From Acholeplasma hippikon (GTDB taxonomy: Bacteria > Bacillota_I > Bacilli_A > Acholeplasmatales > Acholeplasmataceae): a stretch of 64,000 bases of DNA. A model generated the notes under the pieces. That model did not search any database. It was not told the origin of the DNA and was given only the letters and a program-made list of their open reading frames with translations. The DNA is taken from NCBI RefSeq assembly GCF_900660755.1, contig NZ_LR215050.1:496001-560000 (forward strand), read 5' to 3'. Of this stretch, positions 54,180 through 63,111 are shown piece by piece (within the stretch, counting starts at the first letter, position 1; every line of letters starts with the position of its first letter). Both the position numbers and the translations under genes were made by a program.

Positions 54180-55167
54180 AACTTTGTTTTTTACCCCTGA
54201 TATACTGTTCTGGCCATTCAATTTCTGTTTCATTTAATAAAAAGAATGGTTCTCTTAATAATTTTCTACCAAAATATATTAAGTCAGCTTCTTCTTGATT
54301 TAATGTATTTTCAGCTAGTTTTATTTCATCAATTAAACCACCAGCAATCACTGGAAGTCCAGTAAGTGATTTAATCGTTTTGGCATAACCTAATTGATAT
54401 CCTGGATAATCATTTACTTTGGTTAAAATAGTTCCTCCGCTTGATACGTGAACTAAATCAATATCCGACTTGATTTCATTTAATACACTAGCCCAAACTT
54501 CAGGTGTAAGGCCGTTTTCGTCATATTCATATGCTGTTATTCTAAGTTGTAGTACTTTATCTTTTGGCCAGTATTTTTTAACTTCTTTTATTATATTTTT
54601 TAAGAATAACGTACGGTCTTGATATATATCTTTACGTTTATTTGCTAAAGGCGACATAAACTGATTAATCAAATAGCCGTGCGCACCATGAATTTCAAGT
54701 GCATCAAAACCTGCTTCATTGGCACGACGTGCAGCAGCACCAAAGGCTTTAATAATATCATTAATTTCATCAATTGAAAGTTCATTTGGAACTGGATAAT
54801 TGCCAAATGCTATTGCACTTGGTGCTACTGATGGTAAAATTTTAGATTTTCTTCCAGCGTGATTAATTTGTATGGCTACTTTTGTACCATATTTATGTAG
54901 TTCAGTAACTAATGATTTAAAATCCGGAATAAAATCATCACTCCAAACTCCTAAATCTTGATCAGTAATTCTTCCTCCTGGTAGAACGCCTGTAGATTCA
55001 ATGATAATGTAACCCACACCACCAACTGCACGCATTAGATAATGTGCTTTATGAAACGCCGTTAAATGTCCACTTTTATCAAATGATGAATACATACACA
55101 TAGGTGGCATGACCACTCTATTTTTTAAGTTTAAATTTTTCAAATTAAATTGTTCTAATAATTTCAT
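54178..55167 (-). CDS. namA: NADPH dehydrogenase, Old Yellow Enzyme (YqjM type)
   Basis: 329 residues: NLNLKNRVVMPPMCMYSS with Cys25-26 region typical of the YqjM class, QINHAGRKSKI, FDALEIHGAHGYLINQFMSPLANKR (His-xx-His/Asn substrate site) and VIAGGLI, YFGRKLLREPFF for FMN. It reduces activated double bonds with FMN and NADPH. Physiological substrate unknown. Monocistronic. Confidence 0.9.
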   Translation of the reverse strand: MKLLEQFNLKNLNLKNRVVMPPMCMYSSFDKSGHLTAFHKAHYLMRAVGGVGYIIIESTGVLPGGRITDQDLGVWSDDFIPDFKSLVTELHKYGTKVAIQINHAGRKSKILPSVAPSAIAFGNYPVPNELSIDEINDIIKAFGAAARRANEAGFDALEIHGAHGYLINQFMSPLANKRKDIYQDRTLFLKNIIKEVKKYWPKDKVLQLRITAYEYDENGLTPEVWASVLNEIKSDIDLVHVSSGGTILTKVNDYPGYQLGYAKTIKSLTGLPVIAGGLIDEIKLAENTLNQEEADLIYFGRKLLREPFFLLNETEIEWPEQYIRGKKQS

Positions 55168-55202
55168 CTTTTACCACCTTCATTATTATTTTAATCTTTT
55201 AA

Positions 55203-55230
55203 GAAAAAAACTCAAGTTATGCTTGAGTTT
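55203..55230 (-). terminator. Terminator of the RNase J gene
   Basis: AACTCAAG pairs with CTTGAGTT, followed by a T-run on the minus strand; overlaps the last codons. Confidence 0.85.
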
Positions 55231-56914
55231 TTGCTTCTTTCAATTCTGTTGAAATAATGACTGGAATAGTAATAGGTTTTCTTCTTGTTTCACTATATAA
55301 GTACTTAGCTATTTCTTCTCTAACTTCTGCTTTGTAGTCATTCCAGTTAATATATTTGCTCTTTAAATGCTTATCTGATACTTTATCAAAGATAATTTTT
55401 ACTTCTTCTAAAATGTTTTGACTTTCTGATGTGTAGACAAATCCTTTAGATATGATTTCTACATTACCTAAGACTTTCTTTTGTTTAGGATCAACATTGG
55501 CGATAACTAATAAGACACCGTCTGCAGCAAGTAATTCTCTATCACGCATAACATAGTCATTTACATCGCCAATGGCTGTACCATCAATTAGAATATCACC
55601 GGTTTTGATTTCTTGCTTAGATACATATGCATCTTTACCATCCATAAAGTAAACTGAATCGCCATTATCTAATAAGAAGATATCTGATTCTTTATAACCT
55701 AAGTTTTCAGACAGAGTTTTTACGCCATATTGGTGACGATATTCACCAATAGTAGGAATTATATATTTTGGTCTTAATAGATTAATCATCATCTTAATTT
55801 CTTCTGCTGTTGCATGTGCACTTGATAATAAACGCTTATCAATCATTTTGATTTGTGCTTCAGAGCGATATAATACATCTAATGTTCTAGCAGCCATTTT
55901 TTCCGTACCAGGAACTGGTGCAGTCATAATTAAGATCGTATCATTTTCATTGATGTGGATCAGTCTATCTTGTTTTTTGCACATTCTTTGAAGCATATAG
56001 AATGGTTCATGACGATTACCTGTCACTAAACATACTAAGTTATTTGCATCATTTTTATTTTTTTCATCTATGAATCGAAGATTTGTTAAAGCTTCTTTGG
56101 GAATATTTAAATATCCTTTTTCAATAGCAATATCAACAATTCTTTGTGCACGACGACCAATGATGGCAATCTTCTTATGATGGTTTAATGAAATATCAAT
56201 GACTCTTTGAATCTTTTGAAGGTCTGATGAGAAAAGCGATACAATAATTCTTCCCTCAGCGTTTGCATAAACTGAGTTAATCTTATGGGTTAAATTATCT
56301 TGGATTCCACCATCTTGAACAAGGGTTGAACCAAGTGATTCAGTTAGCAATGCAATCACATTCTTTTGTGATAGTTCATTAATTTTTTGGAAGTCTGTTT
56401 GATACTTTGGATCTCCATTTTGAACAAATGTAAAGTCTGAAGTATAAACAATGACACCATCCATTGTATGCACCGCTATTCCAACTGACTCTGGAATTGA
56501 GTGTGTAGTTGAGAAGAAAGTAATTTTAACATTACCTGCTTTAATAATTGAATTTTTATCAATAATATTTAATTTTAATGTATCAAGATCATAATTCTTT
56601 TCTTTTAATGAATCTTTCACAATATCCATTGTAAAAGGTGTTGCGTATACCGGAACATTTAATTCATTAAGGATATGTGGAAGGGCTCCAATATGGTCTT
56701 CATGGGCATGCGTTAAAAAAATCCCCTTAATGCGATCTTTAATTCCAATCAGCATTCTAAAGTTAGGAATAATTTCATCGACTCCATATAATTCTTGAGT
56801 TGGGTACTTTAAGCCGGCATCTAAAATAAAGTATTGTTTATCTACATCTAAAACATACATATTTTTTCCGTTTTCACCTAGTCCGCCTAAAGCAAAAAAA
56901 CGTATTTCACTCAC
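55217..56914 (-). CDS. rnjA: Ribonuclease J
   Basis: 565 residues: metallo-beta-lactamase core with THAHEDHIGALPHIL, TSDFTF, the beta-CASP domain with SSDLQKIQRV, SAHATAEEIKMMINLLRPKYIIPTIGEYRHQY, and the C-terminal domain. It has 5'-3' exonuclease and endonuclease activity in mRNA decay and rRNA processing. J1 versus J2 cannot be assigned firmly because only one copy is in view. Confidence 0.93.
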   Translation of the reverse strand: MSEIRFFALGGLGENGKNMYVLDVDKQYFILDAGLKYPTQELYGVDEIIPNFRMLIGIKDRIKGIFLTHAHEDHIGALPHILNELNVPVYATPFTMDIVKDSLKEKNYDLDTLKLNIIDKNSIIKAGNVKITFFSTTHSIPESVGIAVHTMDGVIVYTSDFTFVQNGDPKYQTDFQKINELSQKNVIALLTESLGSTLVQDGGIQDNLTHKINSVYANAEGRIIVSLFSSDLQKIQRVIDISLNHHKKIAIIGRRAQRIVDIAIEKGYLNIPKEALTNLRFIDEKNKNDANNLVCLVTGNRHEPFYMLQRMCKKQDRLIHINENDTILIMTAPVPGTEKMAARTLDVLYRSEAQIKMIDKRLLSSAHATAEEIKMMINLLRPKYIIPTIGEYRHQYGVKTLSENLGYKESDIFLLDNGDSVYFMDGKDAYVSKQEIKTGDILIDGTAIGDVNDYVMRDRELLAADGVLLVIANVDPKQKKVLGNVEIISKGFVYTSESQNILEEVKIIFDKVSDKHLKSKYINWNDYKAEVREEIAKYLYSETRRKPITIPVIISTELKEAKTQA

Positions 56915-57059
56915 AATAAATCTATCCTTTCTGAACCGTTTATTAGTTATACTAATTATAGCATATTATCACTTATTACGTGAAAAAAATGTTTTCATAT
57001 TTTTATTATTAGTCATTTTTACTTAATTATCTTATAATAATTATACGAGGTGTTTACGC

Positions 57060-57635
57060 ATGTTAGGATATCCAACCAAAAAGAAAACTCAACCAAAAGT
57101 AGTTAACATGGCAAATCTAGGAATGACTTTAGAAAGCGATATTGAAGCAACAAATCAATATTACTTAACCCATAATATCGCTGTTATTCATAAAAAGCCA
57201 ACACCAATTCAGGTTGTTAATGTTAGTTACCCAGCACGTAATAAGGCTAAAATTACTGAGGCTTATTATCGTACGCCTTCAACAACAGACTTTAATGGAT
57301 TATATAAAGGCAAATACATTGATTTTGATGCGAAAGAAACCAACTCAAAGACTTCTTTCCCACTAGCAAACGTTCATGAACACCAAATTATCCATCTAAA
57401 TGATGTTAATAATCACGGTGGTATTGCTTTTTTGATTGTTGGTTGGAAGATCTACAACGAATATTATTTATTACCATTTAAAGATTTAAAAATATTTTGG
57501 GATGAATCAAGAAATGGTGGTAGAAAATCTATTCCATATGATTTTTTTAAAGAAAAAGGAATTACCATTCCTTTCTCATATCAACCTCGATTAGATTATT
57601 TAAAAGCTATTGACATATTATTGGGCCAAGTTTAA
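57060..57635 (+). CDS. recU: Holliday junction resolvase RecU
   Basis: 191 residues: GMTLESDIEATNQYY, IDFDAKETNSKTSFPLANVHEHQ (catalytic Asp-Glu-x-Lys nuclease core) and GIAFLIVGWK. It resolves recombination junctions and acts with RuvAB. Shine-Dalgarno is weak (ACGAGGTG). Its 3' end overlaps the convergent thiT by 18 bp. Confidence 0.92.
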   Translation: MLGYPTKKKTQPKVVNMANLGMTLESDIEATNQYYLTHNIAVIHKKPTPIQVVNVSYPARNKAKITEAYYRTPSTTDFNGLYKGKYIDFDAKETNSKTSFPLANVHEHQIIHLNDVNNHGGIAFLIVGWKIYNEYYLLPFKDLKIFWDESRNGGRKSIPYDFFKEKGITIPFSYQPRLDYLKAIDILLGQV

Positions 57636-58247
57636 TTGGCCTTTTATTATCTTTAATTGTCTAAAGGACAATAAAACAATCACATTAATTGTTATAAAAG
57701 TTGTTAATGTATAAATCATATTATATATACCTGAATAGATAAATGCGCTATTATTTACACTCTCTAATAAGTTATTTGTCCATTCGTTACTTGTTGCATA
57801 GGATGCCCATAATAAAGCACCAACAATTGTTGAACTTAACCATCTTACCATTAATGCGACAAATGATCCTAAAACAAAGTGTAATCTTTTATCTAAACTT
57901 TGTCTAAATAAGCCGGTTAAACCTAGCGCACCAAATGCAATCATATAGTCTAACATAAAAACTGTTACTGCTTCTTTTAAGTCACTAGCAAAATACGCTA
58001 ATGCATAACCATCTAAAAAGAAAGTTAACAGTCCATATACAACTGCACCAAGTATACCGTATCTTGGACCTACAAATATACCAATCATCATGACAGGTAA
58101 TAAACTAATGTTAAATAATCTGCCACCTAAAGGCATCGATAAATTTAACCCTGGGATTAACCCCGTAATGATATCTAATGCGACTGCAATCGCAAGTAAT
58201 GTAGATACTAGAACTATTTTTCTAATACCATTGATGTTTCTATTCAT
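57618..58247 (-). CDS. thiT: Thiamine ECF transporter S component
   Basis: 209 residues with six hydrophobic helices; VPVMM-like segment ISLLPVMMIGIFVGPRYGILGAVVYGLL and FMLDYMIAFGALGL match ThiT. The TPP riboswitch in its leader confirms the substrate. It binds thiamine with high affinity and shares the EcfA1A2T energising module with other S components such as the one at 15 kb. No other thiamine genes are near. Confidence 0.93.
   Translation of the reverse strand: MNRNINGIRKIVLVSTLLAIAVALDIITGLIPGLNLSMPLGGRLFNISLLPVMMIGIFVGPRYGILGAVVYGLLTFFLDGYALAYFASDLKEAVTVFMLDYMIAFGALGLTGLFRQSLDKRLHFVLGSFVALMVRWLSSTIVGALLWASYATSNEWTNNLLESVNNSAFIYSGIYNMIYTLTTFITINVIVLLSFRQLKIIKGQLNLAQ
57624..57650 (+). 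terminator. Terminator of recU, within the thiT 3' end
   Basis: GGCCAA pairs with TTGGCC around GTTTAA, then TTTTATTAT; it overlaps the last codons of both convergent genes. Confidence 0.7.
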
Positions 58248-58266
58248 TCTTTTTCCTCCTAGAAAA

Positions 58267-58296
58267 TAAAAAAATTTCCTTGGGGTACCAAAGAAA
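58267..58296 (-). terminator. TPP-riboswitch terminator
   Basis: TTTCTTTGG pairs with CCAAGGAAA (loop TACC), followed by T7 on the minus strand, between aptamer and thiT start. Confidence 0.88.
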
Positions 58297-58316
58297 AGTG
58301 AACGTTAAAAGATATA

Positions 58317-58405
58317 ACTTTCCCTCCGCTGGTATAACCCAGATCAGGTTTGCGGGTCGATTATGAATTAAATCCTCTCAGCCAATCTATTTGACTCCCC
58401 GAAGT
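58317..58405 (-). promoter_or_regulatory. TPP riboswitch (THI element)
   Basis: On the minus strand: ACTTCGGGGAGTC, GGCTGAGAGGAT, ACCCGCAAACCTGATCTGGGTTATACCAGCGGAGGGAA are the conserved THI-box blocks, in order. With TPP bound the following terminator forms and thiT is off. Confidence 0.97.
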
Positions 58406-58549
58406 GATCGTATTTATTATAACAAAGTACCCTAATTAACTCAAATTATTCGCTTTTATAAACATCAAATAACTAAAAATAATTTAAAATAATTTCATTG
58501 ACATTTATGATAATTTAAACTATAATTTAATTGTAAGGAGTGAGAAAAT

Positions 58550-58930
58550 ATGAGTATAGTATGGTTTAATGAAAAGCCAAAAGAAATTGTTGTAACACTT
58601 ACACCTGTAAATATTACAATCAACAAATCAGGATCTCAATTATTTGAGACTGCTTATCAGGTTATGTTGGGCTATGATTCTACAAATCAGTTGATGCTAA
58701 TCAAGCCACTTTCTAAGGATGAGGTCCTAAGAGGCGACATTCCTGAACATGCGCGTTATAATATAAGTATCAATTCATCATATGGAAGAATTGCAAATAA
58801 GGCTTTCATCACAAAAATAATTCAATTATTCAACTTAGAGTTAAATGATAAGGGTTCTAAATTTAAAGCCGTTTGGAAACCAGGTCAGCAATTACTTGAA
58901 GTGAATTTAAAGGAGGTTGTTAAATTATGA
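58550..58930 (+). CDS. Hypothetical protein, first gene of the NfeD-SPFH operon
   Basis: 126 residues, soluble, mixed alpha/beta, no signal peptide. Shine-Dalgarno AAGGAG. I do not recognise the family. It overlaps the nfeD gene by 4 bp, so it is translated with it and may be an accessory of the membrane microdomain proteins; this is inference from position only. Confidence 0.7.
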   Translation: MSIVWFNEKPKEIVVTLTPVNITINKSGSQLFETAYQVMLGYDSTNQLMLIKPLSKDEVLRGDIPEHARYNISINSSYGRIANKAFITKIIQLFNLELNDKGSKFKAVWKPGQQLLEVNLKEVVKL

Positions 58931-59361
58931 CAGCATATATGCCATGGGTTTGGCTAATTGTCTTTTTAATTATGGTTGGTCTTGAAATGGCTACTGCAGA
59001 ATTCGTAAGTCTTTGGTTTGCAATCTCTGCAATTCCAACAATTATTATTGCCGCCATCTTCCCTAATAATGTCTGGCTTCAAGTCTTAGTCTTCTTCGGT
59101 GTTGGATTCATCTTATTACTCGCAACTCGTCCAATAGCGATTAAATACTTTAGAAAAAATATTATTTCAACAAATGTTGATTCTTATATTGGCAAAACAG
59201 CAATCGTTATTAAAGAAATATCAGATTCAAATCGTGGTTTAGTAACGTTTGAAAACAAAGAATGGACAGCTATTTCATCTGATACGATTTTAGTTGGTGA
59301 AAAAGTAAGAATTCTTGCAATAGAGGGTAATAAATTTATCGTTACAAAAATAGAAAATTAA
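58927..59361 (+). CDS. NfeD-family membrane protein
   Basis: 144 residues: three hydrophobic helices (about 8-27, 34-46, 50-68) followed by a soluble OB-fold domain (GKTAIVIKEISDSNRGLVTFENKEWTA...EKVRILAIEGNKFIV). The short NfeD type pairs with SPFH proteins, as here. It anchors or modulates the SPFH oligomer. Confidence 0.9.
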   Translation: MTAYMPWVWLIVFLIMVGLEMATAEFVSLWFAISAIPTIIIAAIFPNNVWLQVLVFFGVGFILLLATRPIAIKYFRKNIISTNVDSYIGKTAIVIKEISDSNRGLVTFENKEWTAISSDTILVGEKVRILAIEGNKFIVTKIEN

Positions 59362-59377
59362 AAAAGGAGAATATGTT

Positions 59378-60304
59378 ATGCCAACTGCATTAATTATTTT
59401 AATTATTATCTTCGCTGTTATAGCGATTATTCTAATCTCAGGAATTAGAGTTGTAAATCAAACAACAAAATACGTTGTCGAAAGAATGGGTGCTTACCAT
59501 AAAACATGGGGCGTAGGTATTCACTGGTTAATTCCATTTATTGATAGAGTAGCTACTGTTGTTACTTTAAAGGAACAGGTTAAAGACTTTGACCCTCAAG
59601 CAGTTATTACAAAAGATAATGTTACAATGCAAATTGATACAATTGTCTTCTTCCAAGTAACTGACCCTAAACTATATGCATATGGGGTTGATAATCCAAT
59701 CTTTGCAATCGAATCACTATCTGCTACTACATTACGTAATATCATTGGGGAATTAGATTTAGATGCTACATTAACTTCTCGTGATATTATTAACGAGAAA
59801 ATGCGTCAAATTTTAGATGAAGCAACTGATCCATGGGGAATCAAAGTAACTCGTGTTGAAGTTAAAAATATTATTCCACCAAAAGATATTCGTGAAGCAA
59901 TGGAAAAACAAATGCGTGCTGAACGTGAACGTCGTCAAACAATCTTAATTGCTGAAGGGGAAAAACGTGCTCAAATCTTACAAGCAGAAGGTTTTAGTGA
60001 ATCAACAGTTTTAAGAGCTGAGGCAGCAAAACGCGAAGCTATTTTAAAGGCTGAAGCTGAGGCTGAAGCAATCTTTAAAACTAAAGAAGCTGAAGCATTA
60101 GGTATTAAGTTAATTAAAGAAGCTGCTGCTGATGATGCAGTACTTAAGATTAAAGCATTCGAAGCATTAGCTAAAGTTGCTGATGGCCAATCAACTAAGA
60201 TTATTGTTCCATCTAATTTAGCAGATTTAGCAGGTACAGTTACTGCCTTAGCTGAAGTTGCACAAACAAAAACAACTAAAAAAAATACATCAAATAATCA
60301 ATAA
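59378..60304 (+). CDS. SPFH/stomatin-like membrane protein (QmcA type)
   Basis: 308 residues: N-terminal membrane helix (3-23), SPFH domain (VVNQTTKYVVERMGAYHKTWGVGIHWLIPFIDRV to about 190), then a long Ala/Glu/Lys coiled coil (GEKRAQILQAEG, AEAEAEAIFKTKEAEA) and a C-terminal segment. It forms large ring oligomers in membrane microdomains. Last gene of the operon, with a terminator after it. Confidence 0.92.
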   Translation: MPTALIILIIIFAVIAIILISGIRVVNQTTKYVVERMGAYHKTWGVGIHWLIPFIDRVATVVTLKEQVKDFDPQAVITKDNVTMQIDTIVFFQVTDPKLYAYGVDNPIFAIESLSATTLRNIIGELDLDATLTSRDIINEKMRQILDEATDPWGIKVTRVEVKNIIPPKDIREAMEKQMRAERERRQTILIAEGEKRAQILQAEGFSESTVLRAEAAKREAILKAEAEAEAIFKTKEAEALGIKLIKEAAADDAVLKIKAFEALAKVADGQSTKIIVPSNLADLAGTVTALAEVAQTKTTKKNTSNNQ

Positions 60305-60312
60305 CAACAAAA

Positions 60313-60343
60313 AAGCACTTCATGAAGAAGTGCTTATTTTTTT
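60313..60343. terminator. Bidirectional terminator between the SPFH and M42 genes
   Basis: AAGCACTT pairs with AAGTGCTT (8 bp), with T-runs on both strands. Confidence 0.85.
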
Positions 60344-61379
60344 AGTATAAAATTTCGTTTACTGATTTTTCATTTAAAGCTTCTAATACTTTAGTTAATA
60401 ATTTAACTGTGTTTTCTAAATCCCTTAAATCAACAATTGATGTATGAGAATGAATGTTTCTTGCTGGAATACCAATAAATAATGAGGCTGCTCCATTTTT
60501 AGCAACATGCATTTGTGATGCATCTGTGTTTCCAAATGTCATATATGATTCTTGGAAAGGAATATTGTTTTTTCTAGCAATTTCAATAACAAAGTTTCTT
60601 AATCCATGATGTGCAATTAATCCCGCATCATAAACATAGATTTGCGGACCCTTCCCTAATTCGTTACCTTCTTTATCGCCACCAGGTACATCAAATCCTG
60701 CACCACAGTCAACCGCAATTGCAATATCAGGTTCTACCATATATGCACTTGTTTTTGCACCCTTAATACCAACTTCTTCTTGTACAGTAAATGCAGCATA
60801 GAATTCATTACTTAATTTATTAATCTTTTCAAATAATTCCATGACTACAGCAACACCAGCACGGTTATCTAATGCCTTTGCTAGCACTCGATTTTGATTT
60901 AAAACTTGGAATTCTGTGTATGGAGTAACCATTGCACCAACATGCACCCCAGCTTTTAATGCTTCTTCATCAGAGGTGAATCCAGCATCTAAATAAAGAT
61001 CCGTTACACTTACTGCTTTACTCTTTTGATCAGGAGACATAGTAAGTAACGGTCTAGTCGCTGAGATTGCTCTAATTGGACCGTTTTTAGTTGAGATGGT
61101 CCATTGTTGGTGTAACATGTTTAATGATGTAAAACCACCAACAGTTTGGAATTTAATAAATCCTTCTTTCGTAATTTTTGTAACAATCAGACCGATTTCA
61201 TCCATATGTGCCGAGATTAATACTTTAGGACCCTTACCTTTTTTATATATAACAGATCCTAAATTATCCTTCACATACTCACCTGTTAATTTAGATTGTA
61301 TGTATGTTGATACTTCCTTTTCGTTTGAAGGAATACCATTTAATGTTGTGAGATCTTTTAATAAATTAACTAAGCTCAA
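60342..61379 (-). CDS. M42-family aminopeptidase
   Basis: About 345 residues: SAHMDEIGLIVTKI (first metal His/Asp), KALDNRAGVAVVMEL, TVQEEVGIKGAK (Glu base), VDCGAGFDVPG, and HSHTSIVDLRDLENTVKL. Tetrahedral M42 enzymes (glutamyl aminopeptidase/PepA, FrvX) process short peptides. GTG at 61388 is part of Shine-Dalgarno AGGTG, so TTG 61379 is the preferred start. Follows the small membrane protein gene with an 9-18 bp gap. Confidence 0.9.
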   Translation of the reverse strand: MSLVNLLKDLTTLNGIPSNEKEVSTYIQSKLTGEYVKDNLGSVIYKKGKGPKVLISAHMDEIGLIVTKITKEGFIKFQTVGGFTSLNMLHQQWTISTKNGPIRAISATRPLLTMSPDQKSKAVSVTDLYLDAGFTSDEEALKAGVHVGAMVTPYTEFQVLNQNRVLAKALDNRAGVAVVMELFEKINKLSNEFYAAFTVQEEVGIKGAKTSAYMVEPDIAIAVDCGAGFDVPGGDKEGNELGKGPQIYVYDAGLIAHHGLRNFVIEIARKNNIPFQESYMTFGNTDASQMHVAKNGAASLFIGIPARNIHSHTSIVDLRDLENTVKLLTKVLEALNEKSVNEILY

Positions 61380-61397
61380 ATCGTTCACCTATTTTTC

Positions 61398-62000
61398 TTA
61401 TTTTTCTTTCTTTTTCTTTTCTTCTTTTACTTCTTTTTCTTTTTTAGTTACCTTTGGTAATTTATACGCTTTAATAGCTAAAATGATTGCGACAACAACG
61501 AATAATGCAACAATTAATAATGTGATTAAGAATGGAATATTAATTGATTTACTATCTAATAATAACCCACCAAATACAGCAATTAAAATATAGAGTAAGA
61601 ATAAATAGTTTTTAATTTTCTTCGAACCAAATCTGTCAACAACTAAATGAACAGTTGCATGAAGCATAAATAATAACCCTACCCATTGATTAATCGGCAA
61701 TGTGTTTGAACTTAGTGAATCAATAAATTCAGGAAGAATAAACCCTAATAATGCCACTAAAAAGACAACAACAATCTCAGTTAAAAATAACCATCTAAAT
61801 TTATCTTTACTCTTCATAAAGTTAGGTAATAGAAGGTAGGTCCCACCTACTAATAAGAGAACACCTGTTACCACTTTATCAAAATTTATGCCAAACAAAT
61901 CATTTGTTACTGGTGTCGCAAATAATACACCAACAATTAGGCTAAGTGCTGCTAATACATAAAAAAATATTGCTTTTCCTGATAATACTTTCTTTTCCAT
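61398..62000 (-). CDS. Hypothetical membrane protein (six helices)
   Basis: 200 residues, six hydrophobic helices in three pairs and a strongly charged C-terminal tail (KVTKKEKEVKEEKKKKEK). The pattern resembles DUF308/HdeD-type membrane proteins but I cannot name it. Shine-Dalgarno AAGGGGA. Probably co-transcribed with the M42 peptidase gene that follows. Confidence 0.7.
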   Translation of the reverse strand: MEKKVLSGKAIFFYVLAALSLIVGVLFATPVTNDLFGINFDKVVTGVLLLVGGTYLLLPNFMKSKDKFRWLFLTEIVVVFLVALLGFILPEFIDSLSSNTLPINQWVGLLFMLHATVHLVVDRFGSKKIKNYLFLLYILIAVFGGLLLDSKSINIPFLITLLIVALFVVVAIILAIKAYKLPKVTKKEKEVKEEKKKKEK

Positions 62001-62049
62001 ATTTTAATTCCCCTTTTACTAAAATTATAACAAATTTTTGTAAAATAAA

Positions 62050-62199
62050 AACCCAGAAAGCGGTGAGAATCTGTTAAGTACAGGTGGGAACTTCCTTTTC
62101 GCTTACATCGGGATTCCAAATTAATGGCGTTCAACACACAGTAAACGTTTAAGATCCCATTCTCATAAATATGGGTTCCACCGGTTGCTTCCTAGGCAC
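62050..62199 (-). ncRNA. Abundant-type small RNA of ~146 nt, class unassigned (6S-like rod?)
   Basis: A near-consensus promoter ends about 7 bp before the first stem. CCTAGGAAGC (62196-62187) pairs with GCTTTCTGGG (62061-62052), 10 bp, followed by TTTTTATTTT, so closing stem and terminator coincide. Inside, ACCGGTGGAA pairs with TTCCCACCTGT (one mismatch, one bulge) and CCCAT/ATGGG forms a hairpin. No Shine-Dalgarno-plus-ORF is present. A long closing stem with inner bubble recalls 6S RNA, but 146 nt is short and the identity is unproven. Confidence 0.65.
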
Positions 62200-62203
62200 T
62201 TAT

Positions 62204-62232
62204 AATTTACATCTAATAGACCCTTTTGTCAA
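62204..62232 (-). promoter_or_regulatory. Strong promoter of the 62-kb small RNA
   Basis: TTGACA (62227-62232, perfect -35), 17 bp, TAAATT (62204-62209), reading left. It overlaps the region just after the galU stop, and no protein gene starts downstream before 62000. Confidence 0.75.
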
Positions 62233-62241
62233 GTCTTATGT

Positions 62242-63111
62242 TTATTTGTTAACCTTACTTTTAAGTAATGCACTAACTTCTTCACTTAAGTCAGGACGGT
62301 CTAAAGCAAAGTCAATGATAGCTTCAATGTATCCAACTTTTGATCCAATATCATATCGTTTACCTTCCATATCAAGTGAGTAAACTTCTTCATCATTCAT
62401 TAATTTTAAGATTGAATCTGTTAATTGAATCTCACCACCAGCACCACGTTCTTGTGTTTCAAGTAATTCAAAAATTCTTGGTGTTAAAATATAGCGACCA
62501 GAGATTGCTGAGTTTGATGGTGCTTTACCTTGAGGTTTTTCTACAACCCCTTTTAATTTAATTACATTTGAACCATCTTGGTTTTCACTCGGAATACAAA
62601 TACCATAACGTTTTGTTTCACTATCAGGCACATTTTGTGTTCCAACAATTGATGCCCCTTTTAATTCATATGCATCAATTAATTGACGCAAAGCAGGTTT
62701 AATTTTCGAAACATAAACATCATCTCCTAATAAGACTGCAAATGTTTCATTGCCTACAAATGATTTTGCTTGTAAGACCGCATGTCCTAAGCCTAATTGT
62801 TCATGTTGAATCACATAAGACATCTTTACGCCTTTTGAGCATTCTTGAACTAATTTTAAATCATCTAGTTTATTTTTATCAATTAAGAATTTTTCTAGTT
62901 CTGCATTTGACTCAAAATAACCACCGATTGATGTTTTATTTTCAGAAATAACTAGTAAAATTTCTTCAACCCCTGATTGAACTGCTTCTTCAACAATATA
63001 TGATAAAGCAGGACGATCAATAATCGGTAACATTTCCTTTGGTACAGATTTTGTAATTGGTAAGAATCTTGTTCCCCATCCTGCAGCTGGAATAACAGCT
63101 TTTTTAATCAT
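62242..63111 (-). CDS. galU: UTP-glucose-1-phosphate uridylyltransferase
   Basis: 289 residues from ATG 63111 (Shine-Dalgarno GAAGGAG at 9 bp; the upstream ATG 63129 overlaps it). AGWGTRFLPITKSVPKEMLPIIDRP is the nucleotide-binding start, then GLGHAVLQAK, LLGDD and VEKPQGKAPSNSAISGRYILTP. It makes UDP-glucose for glycolipids (mono- and diglucosyl-diacylglycerol are major lipids in acholeplasmas) or capsule. Overlaps the preceding gene by 8 bp. Confidence 0.95.
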   Translation of the reverse strand: MIKKAVIPAAGWGTRFLPITKSVPKEMLPIIDRPALSYIVEEAVQSGVEEILLVISENKTSIGGYFESNAELEKFLIDKNKLDDLKLVQECSKGVKMSYVIQHEQLGLGHAVLQAKSFVGNETFAVLLGDDVYVSKIKPALRQLIDAYELKGASIVGTQNVPDSETKRYGICIPSENQDGSNVIKLKGVVEKPQGKAPSNSAISGRYILTPRIFELLETQERGAGGEIQLTDSILKLMNDEEVYSLDMEGKRYDIGSKVGYIEAIIDFALDRPDLSEEVSALLKSKVNK

